From: Rhizomys pruinosus
Lineage: Eukaryota > Chordata > Mammalia > Rodentia > Spalacidae
Length of the DNA stretch: 64,000 bases
Direction of reading: 5' to 3'
NCBI GenBank assembly: GCA_009823505.1
Contig: VZQC01009573.1
Span: forward strand, 170,574 to 234,573
Each line of letters opens with the position of its first letter. The stretch's first letter is position 1. Under the pieces are notes generated by a model. The model was not told the DNA's origin, did not search any database, and saw nothing but the letters and a program-made list of their open reading frames with translations. Positions 56,560 to 64,000 of this stretch are shown piece by piece. Position numbers and translations under genes: made by a program.

Positions 56560-56765
56560 TAGCCAAGAGTGGTGGTACATGTCTGTAATCCCAGGACTTG
56601 GGGGTTGGGGGGGGGCGGCTACAGTGGGATCATGTGTTCAAGGCCAGCCTGAACAAAAAGCACAACCTTATCTGGAGAAACCAAGGACTTGAGGTATAGC
56701 ACAGTGGCAGAACACTCTTCAGTCATGCCCAGGCCTTTAACCAGCACTGAAAAACAAAAAAATCC
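56560..56765 (+). mobile_element. B4-type SINE (B1 part plus tRNA-like part)
   Basis: B1-like part 'gccaagagtggtggtacatg' with a G-rich run (56,600-56,618) is followed by the tRNA-like part 'ggacttgaggtatagcacag' and 'ggcagaacactcttcagtca', ending in an A-rich tail. It is a standard rodent B4/ID-B1 fusion. Confidence 0.8.
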
Positions 56766-56955
56766 AACACCTTCTTTCAACCCAAACAGGGTATTTAGAG
56801 ACCCTAAGACATATTTATAGTGTAAAAACACAAAGCAACCACTCAAGGCTATGTCATAAAAGGACTGAGATGTTTTCTCTAAGTATAGCAAGAAAAGGGT
56901 ATCCTTTGTTTAGTTAACAATGGCCAGCAGCCAAGTCTGTTTAAATGTGTGTAAA

Positions 56956-57229
56956 TAATTTTTTTTTTTTTTTTTTAAATTTTTTTTATTATATATATTA
57001 TTTATTTATTTCTGTATGTGATTGAATGTATCTTTCTGCATGAAAGTTTTGCACCCGTGTCGTGCAACGCCGCGGAGGTCAGAGAGAGTCGGATTCCCCT
57101 GGAACTGGGGTTCTCCTGGAATTGGAGTTTCAGACGGTTCTTAGCCGCCATGTGGGTTTGCTGGGATCGAAACCGGCTTCCTCTGTAAGAGCGGTCGCGC
57201 TCTAACCGCTAGGCTATCTCTCCAGCCCC
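56956..57229 (-). mobile_element. Young B2-superfamily SINE, indel-rich (left half of a head-to-head pair)
   Basis: Antisense: T run, 'gtgcaacgccgcggaggtca', the 17-bp unit duplicated in antisense (about 57,099-57,132), then B box and head 'ggctatctctccagcccc'. The flank ttaaatgtgtgta occurs at 56,940-56,952 and 57,230-57,242. Confidence 0.93.
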
Positions 57230-57258
57230 TTAAATGTGTGTATATATTAAAATTCATC

Positions 57259-57481
57259 GGGCTGGAAGATGGCCCCTAGCGGTAAAGTCCACTCTTAAGA
57301 AGAGGACCCGGGTTCGATTCCCCAGCACCCACATGGCAGCTGAGAACCGTCTTTAACTCCAGTTCCAGGGGAACTGATGCCTCTTCTGACCTCCTCGCAT
57401 TGCACGGCACAGGTGCACAGACCTACATGCACAGTACATTCATACACATACAAAAAAAGTAAATAAATAAAATTAAAAAAA
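57259..57481 (+). mobile_element. B2-superfamily SINE, indel-rich (right half of a head-to-head pair)
   Basis: Head 'gggctggaagatggccccta', B-box part 'cccgggttcgattcccc', a single 17-bp unit, and the young 3' half (gcattgcacggcacaggtgc). The flank taaaattcatc occurs at 57,248-57,258 and 57,482-57,492. Confidence 0.93.
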
Positions 57482-57492
57482 TAAAATTCATC

Positions 57493-57648
57493 AAACCAAT
57501 AAGAAACTAAAGAAAAAGACTGATAAGTATAAATATATAGGTACTTAAGACTTGGATACTGATTTTAATGCTAAAATATTCATAAAATTAGAATAAAGCT
57601 ACAGCATTATGCCTTATCATTAAGAGTTCTTTGCAAATTAACTAGTAT

Positions 57649-57684
<36 letters not shown>

Positions 57685-57904
57685 TATATTCTCCTTCTCT
57701 CCCCCAAAGCAGAAGCTACTGCACAGTAAGCATATGAGAAAAAGTTAACCTCTGTAATTATATTTTTAACTCAATTTATAGGCAAAGATTTAAAAGTGAT
57801 TAAATGTACTGGAGAAGGCATTTGTAGACACTGTTATACATCTGGTGGTGATAAACACTGATGCTACTTTTGAGAAGGAATTTAACTACATATATCAAAA
57901 TGCC
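57493..57904. other. Unassigned AT-rich sequence with (TA)n
   Basis: A TA repeat lies at 57,648-57,682. No gene recognised. Confidence 0.5.
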
Positions 57905-58023
57905 TGTACTGGGGCTGATGGCTAAGTAGTTAAGAGCACATATTGTTCTTGCAGAGGAATGAAAGTTGGTTTCCAGCACCCACATCAGTGGTTCACAGTT
58001 GCCTTTAACTCCACCTCCAGGGT
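57905..58023 (+). mobile_element. B2-superfamily SINE, 3'-truncated
   Basis: 'ggggctgatggctaagtagt' and 'ggtttccagcacccacatca' to 'ctttaactccacctccaggg', then an abrupt join to LTR-like sequence. Confidence 0.8.
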
Positions 58024-58122
58024 GTCTTCCCCAGCAGGACAGAATGTTTCTTTAAACCATGACACAAAGTAAACCCTTCCTTCCTTAAACTGTTTTTGTC
58101 ACAGCAATGTAACTAATATATT
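58024..58122 (+). mobile_element. MaLR-like LTR end
   Basis: 'gtaaacccttccttccttaa' and 'ttttgtcacagcaatgtaac' resemble the right end of the repeat at 6,813-7,180. Confidence 0.55.
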
Positions 58123-58127
58123 GCCCC

Positions 58128-58400
58128 CCTCCCAACCAAGTCATATGTTGAAACCCTCAACACAGGAAATTGAAACTTTAGAGGGTGATAGAGCCTTTGT
58201 GAATGAAAGTAGTATCCTATACAAGAGGATCAAGGTAGAGCCTTGCCTCTCACACCATAGAGAATACACCAAGAGGTGCTCTCAGCCAGAAAGTCAACCT
58301 CCATCAGACAGCAAATCTGTGAGTTCTCTGATCTTGGACACCCAACTTCCAGAAATACGAGGAATAAGTGTCTTGTTAGCAAACTACCAAGTCTAAGGAA
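58128..58400 (+). mobile_element. MaLR-type LTR (MLT/MST-like)
   Basis: 'agtcatatgttgaaaccctc' at the start, 'ctctcagccagaaagtcaac' and 'gatcttggacacccaacttc' follow the same old MaLR LTR as 26,935-27,240. It is diverged and solo. Confidence 0.6.
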
Positions 58401-59609
58401 CTTTGCAAAAGCAAGTTGAATGGATTAAGACATCTTATCAAGGTGTGGCCCCTCATCCAACCATTACACAAGTGTCTACAGGTACCTTGTGGCAAGTTAT
58501 CATGAGATACACAAGAAAGGATCCAGAAGAACGTGCACCAAAGTTTAACTGTGAGCATATAGGAAGAAAACCTAAAATGTGCTCATTTGTTAATTAGCCA
58601 CCTATCTGTACTAATGTTTCTATCACATATGAATTATTTTATAACAACTCATTTCTTTCCCAGGAAAAGAAAGGACTTTAAAAGCATTGAAATGGAGGCT
58701 GGGACTTTGGGATTTACTATCCAGAGTTACCTATGAGTCAAATGTTATTCCAATGACTCAACATGGGTGGTGAAATATGAAATGTCAAATAGCAGGCTCC
58801 ATCGGCCAGCAGTTTTCCTTTCCTAGTAACTCTGACTAAATACTTTAAGAAATTGTTCAAGAAAGGTGTTTACAACCCATACAAATGTGCAATTTCAGCC
58901 ATGAAGTCAAGAAATTTTCCATACTTACAATTTTTTTAAGTGGAACCAGACACTTGAACAATATCTGTCTGGAAGTGAAGGAAACATCATGTAGCAAAGA
59001 AATATTGACACTAACTTCCCCAAGAGCCCCAAAGGAAGAAAGGATCCATCCCTTCCACTACTCCTGGCTACATAGTGGAAATCACAGTGGTGAGGAATAT
59101 CAATTCAGGACACAAAAATCAAAACACGTCTGTGAGGAAACTAGGCTGGCAGGTGTGGGGCTGAAATGGCTGCTTGCCACAACAGTGAAATGCCTGCTAC
59201 TGGCACACATTTACAATGGGTCTGGCGGTGTTTCCAACATGGGCAGAGGGATTTAGTTTTCCCCATATAAGGCAACAACAAGGATTCCAAATGGACCAAA
59301 CGTTTTATATTAGTGTCAGCAGCACTAACACAGCTCCAGTTGGCAGAGAGCAGGGAGACCAAGAATATCTGCAATTTTTATTTCAGAGAAACTGCCTGGA
59401 CACCATCTGTTCTGTCACCTTTGCCCCACCTAATATGGTGCTTTCTGCATGGAGCCATTGGCCAGTCATGTGTCATGGCCCAAGAGCTCAGATTCCAGTG
59501 TTTCCTCAAATACAGAGATTTGGAAAGTTAATTTTAATAGAGCAGCTGATAAAAGAGATTAGCTCTTAATGCTGCAAAGTACTATTGATTGTTCAGCTAC
59601 CAAGAAACT
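58401..59609. other. Unassigned sequence, no gene seen
   Basis: About 1.2 kb with several overlapping frames of 64-123 codons (58,885-59,256 is the longest), none with a recognisable domain or splice context. Confidence 0.45.
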
Positions 59610-59616
59610 CTGTCTG

Positions 59617-59663
<47 letters not shown>

Positions 59664-59684
59664 ATCTATCTATCCATCTATCTG
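59610..59684. repeat. (TCTA)n microsatellite
   Basis: About 15 TCTA-type units with a few TTTC and CCAT variants. Confidence 0.95.
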
Positions 59685-61454
59685 AGAGATGGCTCCTCCA
59701 ACCTTTAGTCTATGAAAGACTAAATACAGCACAACATGGAAGATGTAAAAGGGTTGCAGGACTGAATTACAAAAGATAGAAATCAATATTCTTGAACTTT
59801 AGGAACTATGAACTGGTTCAAGGTCACAGAAATGGAGTAGGAAAGCCTATTGATTTAGCAAGAGGAAATAGGTTGCACAGAACACAGACAAAACAAGTTT
59901 CCAACAAACCTACGAATCAATCAAGCTGTCGACATTTGTGCCTAGTTAATTTTTATAGAAGAATTGGCCTTTCAGCAACAAATTTCCCAGTCTGAAGATC
60001 AGGGGGTATATACTAACAAATACAAAAACCAAAGGAAGATACAAAGGTGACTGCATTCCCACGTTTGGTCTAGACAGACTGTGGAAAGGAATAGTAAAAG
60101 CAGAGCTTTCAAGAGCTTTTTATTAAAAATAAAAAATGACCCACTTATACAGAAGTAGTTCAAATTTTATTTATAAATTTGTATATAAAAGTATGAGATT
60201 TGTTTCCCTTTTGAGCACATTTGTAACCTAGATTGAGAAAGTAGGAATTTAAATCTAAAAAGACTTCAAAGCTTCTCCAAACCTGATGTGGCAATTAGCT
60301 AAAAATTACTCTAGAAGAGAGACACAAGCCTGCAGAACCCTTAGCCCTCACCACCCTGAAGATGTCAAGTGACTCCCTTTCTCTAGCTTACTAATATACT
60401 CTAATTATCTTTCTAATAAGAAGCAAAACTAATTAGAAAAAATAAAGTAACATTTTGCTGGCAGTAGAGATTATAAGTCAGTAATCCACTCCTCAAAACA
60501 TTCATAACTAATAACAAAAAGAAAGTGGCCATCCCTAACTGCTCAGACGAGCGGGTGGGCAGTTTTGAAGCTAAGGTATACAGAGGAAAGCAGAGCAAAT
60601 TTGCATTAAAAGAAAGCATCTCATGAGGGTTTCCAAGGTCAGCTGACGAAGGCCTGATGGAAGGAAATGTCTCTTATATACCCTGAAAGAAAAAGAAAAC
60701 AAAAATTACCACAAGCAGCAAAACAAAATTCAAAGCCTTTATAATCCAAAAAGAATTTCTGTCAAAGTATAGTCTCAGTGCATCAGGCTAATATAACCAT
60801 TTTTAAACAACTAGTCCCAGTGAAGTGAAATGACTTTAATCTTTAGGTCATATTGCCTTTGATCCACAACATGGTTGCAGTTGAGAATGCAGTGCCTTGT
60901 CCAATGACATCTTATTGGTGATACTCTTAGAGATAGGACAACACAGGTCACAAATAATAGAGTTCAGAAATGTTGGCACCCACCTCCACAATCACATCAA
61001 GGACAGGATGTGGAACAGAGCAATTGAAATGGAAATACATCAACTGGAGTCAGACTGGATTATGCACCAGGAAGGGCAATTTCTTTTTTTTTTTTTTTTT
61101 TGGTCTTTTCTAAGGGAACCTTGAAAAGACTGTCTAATGAGTCACCACCCCACTATGTTCAAAGGATAATCATTGAATAAAATACTGGACTACATTATAC
61201 TTGGGACATAGACAATTGCTGACTTTTATCACTCTGGGAAACTAATGTTATGCTACCTCATGGGGTCATGGCAAATTCTTAACTGCCCTTGAAGACATAG
61301 AATTTAGAGCTTCCCTGGCATCTCATAAAATCCTACCTATTACTGATAGAAAATATAATTTACAGTGACTTTTAATGTATACAACACTAGGTGTCTCATG
61401 AAAAGTAATATAGGACTCTAGAAAATCAAAATGTATTTTTAGATATTAAAGTAC
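59685..61454. other. Unassigned sequence with a B1 tail remnant
   Basis: About 1.8 kb without recognised genes. A T run at 61,084-61,101 followed by 'ggtcttttc' looks like only the tail of an antisense B1. Confidence 0.45.
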
Positions 61455-61668
61455 AGGCTGGGGCTTGCTCAGCAGTTAAGAGCACATGCTGCCCTTGCAG
61501 GGGATCTGGATTCATTTCTCAGCCAACATCTGTCTAAAACTCCAGTTCCAGGGGATCCAACACCCACTTCTGCCTTCCACAGGTTTGTATGCCTGTGGTG
61601 TACTTCTATGCATGCAGGCAAGACACTCATACACATAAAATAAAATAAATAGATAAAATTTTAACAAT
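61455..61668 (+). mobile_element. B2-superfamily SINE (older form)
   Basis: 'ggctggggcttgctcagcag', then 'gccaacatctgtctaaaact' and 'ccagttccaggggatccaac', older 3' half and an A-rich tail. It has one 17-bp unit. Confidence 0.92.
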
Positions 61669-61975
61669 GTATAAAATCAATTTAAAAGTATTGAAAAGTA
61701 ACTATATACTTTAAGCAATATAAGACTATGATTTAAATAAAACATGTTTAAGAAATAAAAATCAATCCCCACAATTTTGCAGAGTGTATTGTCATTCCTT
61801 TTGTGGCAAATGTTAGATGAACAATGGTGTTTTGGTTTCTTTTTAAATGTGTTTATTTGATTATGAGGATTTCACTGAGCTCTTTAGTTTCAAAGGCTAT
61901 TTTTGTTTTATTCCTACAGGTTTTTACTTTGTTGTTTTTCAAGTCTTAGTTTTTTTCTTAAAAAAATGCATTTAT
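61669..61975. other. Unassigned AT-rich sequence
   Basis: No recognised gene or repeat. Confidence 0.4.
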
Positions 61976-62128
61976 TAGCTAGGCCTGATGGTGCACGCCT
62001 TTAATCCTAGCACTTGAGAGGCAGAGGCAGGTGGATCTCTGTGAGTTCAACGCCAGCCTGGTCTACATAGCGAGCACTCCAGGACAGTCAGAGCTATAGG
62101 GAGACCCTGTCTCAAAAAGACCAAACAT
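61976..62128 (+). mobile_element. B1 SINE
   Basis: 'gctaggcctgatggtgcacg' to 'gaccctgtctcaaaaagacc'. Nearly full length. Confidence 0.94.
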
Positions 62129-62129
62129 T

Positions 62130-62470
62130 TTTTTTATTTATTATTTACTTATTTGCATGTGATTTGTGTATTCACATGTGTATGTGCAGACACAATTATC
62201 TGTGCATGAATCACAGACCAGAAGTGTTCCCCTCTATTATTCTCCACCTATTCCTTTGAGACAGAATCTCTCCCTGAACTTGGAACTTAGGTTTTGTTAG
62301 CTAGATGGGAAGCCAGCAATACCCAGTGATCCTCCCATCTTTGCCACCCCTGGCACTGAAAAGAAGGCTTGCAGGGGATACCCAGCTTGTTACACAGGTG
62401 GCTGGAATCCAGTCTTCATGATTATGCAACAAGTGCTCTTAACCTAACCACTGAGCCATCTCTTTGGCTC
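62130..62470 (-). mobile_element. B4-type SINE
   Basis: Antisense: T-rich start, 'attctccacctattcctttg', 'agacagaatctctccctgaa', then the tRNA-like end 'ctaaccactgagccatctct'. An older B4/B4A. Confidence 0.75.
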
Positions 62471-62664
62471 CTTGCTTGTCTTAAATTGTGTCTTGCTTTT
62501 GATTATTATTTCAAGGCTAATTCTTCTTTTAGCAAGTGTTTCCTACATGGATGTTTTAAATTCAATATCTATTCACTTTAGTATATCAAAGCATTGGCTG
62601 CATCTTTTGTTATGTTCATGATCTGTAATCACAATGACTTGTTCCCTTGTGTATACAGTAAGTT
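62471..62664. other. Unassigned sequence
   Basis: No recognised gene or repeat. Confidence 0.4.
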
Positions 62665-63490
62665 ACAGCGATGTTTTTATGTTTGGGATGTATCAGTGAA
62701 CAAAGCAATTCAAGAGACCTATCCATATGGAACATATGTTAAAAGAGATTAAAAATAAACAGCAAAATGTGTAAGAAAATTGGGTTAGAAAAGTATGTTA
62801 GTACTGGAAGACTGCTGTGGAAAAACAAAGTAGAATATGGGAAGGAAATTGCAAACCATAAAAGAGAATGGCTTAGGTAACCAACACTATTAAGACAGTG
62901 GAATTCAAAGTAGTTGGAAAAGAAACAGTGTAGAAGAGTGTAGAGGGAGAAGCACATGTAAGGGCTGAAGGAACAAGCTCCTGAAGTTTCAAATACCTAC
63001 GAGGAAGCTAGTGCAGGTAGAGGTGACCTTGTCAGGAAACGGCTGAGAGGTGAGATGGAGTCCGTCCCATGCAGCCCCCTGGGAGGCCACATAAAGGTGC
63101 TAGCTCTTACCCCAAGTGATACAAAGAGTTGTGGGATCCATTGGAGGGCTTTGAGCACAAGATTGACAAGATCTGACTTCTGTTGCTCTCCTTCAGAGAA
63201 CAGATTCCAGGTGTATAATCGTGAACTCAAGACCACAACCTAGGAAATGACTGTCAGATCCAGAATGCACTGGTAGAGGCTTGAAGGGCGATGGCAGTGA
63301 AGGTGGTGAGTTCTGTGATTAGAAACACTTGGAAGGGAGGGTCAAGAGGATTTGCTGAGAGATGAGCTAAGGGCTTGTACTGTAAAGGGAAAGAATAAAG
63401 TAAGCATTGGCAGAGAGGGGGCAAAAATTAAGTTTTGGACCTGGCAACATTGAAATGTCTACTATCTAGATAGAGAAAACAGAATGGGGA
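62665..63490 (+). mobile_element. L2-like LINE fragment
   Basis: 'atgtatcagtgaacaaagca', 'ccattggagggctttgagca', 'caagatctgacttctgttgc' and 'aagaggatttgctgagagat' keep the order of the L2 3' part. It is diverged, and frames within it are shadows. Confidence 0.6.
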
Positions 63491-63795
63491 AATGTTGCTA
63501 AAATCCATTCTGGGTGGCACGGGTGCACAAGGTGCCCACCTCTACCTCCCACCATCCTAAAGGCAAAGCTAGGAAGACTCCAAGACCACAGCTTGGAAGA
63601 TTCTAAGAGTTGAATAGGGCTTCTTTACAGAGCAAACAGGTTGAGGGGTCACTTCAGAAAAGGTGGAGCTTTCCTCGTGTCCATACAGGGTCCAGGGATG
63701 GACTCCTCCGACCTCTGCCCAAGATGGTGACAGCCATTTACGGAATTCTAGGATAGTAGAGAGTCCCAGAAACCACGTAAAGAAAGAATTTCAGG
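63491..63795. other. Unassigned sequence
   Basis: No recognised gene or repeat. Confidence 0.4.
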
Positions 63796-64000
63796 GGGCT
63801 GGAGAGATAGCCTAGCAGTTAAGAACACCAACTGCTCTTGCAGAGGACCTGGGTTCGATCCCCAGCACCCACACGGCGGCTAAGAACCGTCTGTAACTCC
63901 AATTCCAGGAGAACTCCAGTTCCAAGGGAATCCGAGACCCTCTTCTGACCTCCGCGGCATTGCACGACATGGGTGCACAAACCTACATGCAGACAGTACA
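63796..64000 (+). mobile_element. Young B2-superfamily SINE, cut by the window end
   Basis: Head 'gggggctggagagatagcct', B box (gggttcgatcccc, 63,851), the 17-bp unit twice (63,895-63,911 and 63,912-63,928) and the start of the young 3' half. The A tail lies beyond the window. Confidence 0.95.

Noticed and set aside
58885..59256. A 123-codon plus-strand frame
   Set aside because: No domain, signal or splice context. Overlapping frames in other phases are of similar length, as expected by chance.
59585..59779. A frame rich in Tyr-Leu-Ser-Ile repeats
   Set aside because: It is the translation of the TCTA microsatellite.

Overview
The window is vertebrate nuclear DNA from a muroid rodent. It is AT-rich and CpG-poor, has no operon-like coding structure, and is built from rodent-type interspersed repeats: 7SL-derived B1 SINEs, tRNA-derived B2/B3-superfamily SINEs, B4-type B1/tRNA fusions, Lx-type and younger L1 LINEs, MaLR-type LTRs, and older mammalian MIR, L2 and L1M remains. 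I could not name the species. The youngest B2-superfamily copies have a 3' half and a 17-bp internal duplication that I do not associate with house mouse or rat, so another muroid seems more likely. I found no protein-coding exon, RNA gene or CpG island that I could defend. Most long open frames fall inside repeats.

Layout. 0-7 kb holds mostly unassigned sequence, a B3-like SINE, broken B1s, an older L1 3' end (2.1-3.6 kb), a MIR, a composite SINE and a MaLR-like LTR. 7.4-21.3 kb is almost pure L1: a minus-strand 3' half meets a plus-strand 3' half head-to-head near 11.55 kb, then come an Lx-type 3' UTR and a near-full-length L1 (15.5-21.3 kb) with ORF1 and ORF2 both badly broken. Much of this block has a density of one-base indels that its older neighbours lack. 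21.5-29.5 kb holds old L1M, MIR and MaLR remains, scattered B1/B2 copies, and two short tandem repeats.

29.6-34.2 kb looks like a decayed class-I-like endogenous retrovirus: two related LTR-like ends, pol-like traces and an env-like trace, interrupted by B1, B2 and LTR-like insertions. It has no intact reading frame. 34.4-45 kb holds a 160-bp L1 insertion with a clean target-site duplication, a GGAA/GGGA tract, several SINEs and three L1/Lx 3' ends. 46-48.3 kb is an ancient minus-strand L1 split by two B2s and one B1. 50-58.4 kb is dense in SINEs, including a B1 nested in a B2 and two B2s facing head-to-head, plus a young L1 3' end and MaLR remains. 58.4-64 kb is mainly unassigned, with a TCTA microsatellite, B1, B2 and B4 copies, an L2-like fragment, and a young B2 cut by the window end.

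No genes act together here. The sequence reads as intergenic or deep intronic DNA, and I saw no previously undescribed biological system. The most useful observations are the 17-bp duplication marking a young SINE lineage, the indel-dense patches in the youngest repeats (which suggest a consensus-quality problem), the retroviral remnant with its nested insertions, and the head-to-head L1 and B2 pairs. All family assignments were made by eye from remembered consensus features, and boundaries are good to roughly 5-30 bases unless a target-site duplication is given.
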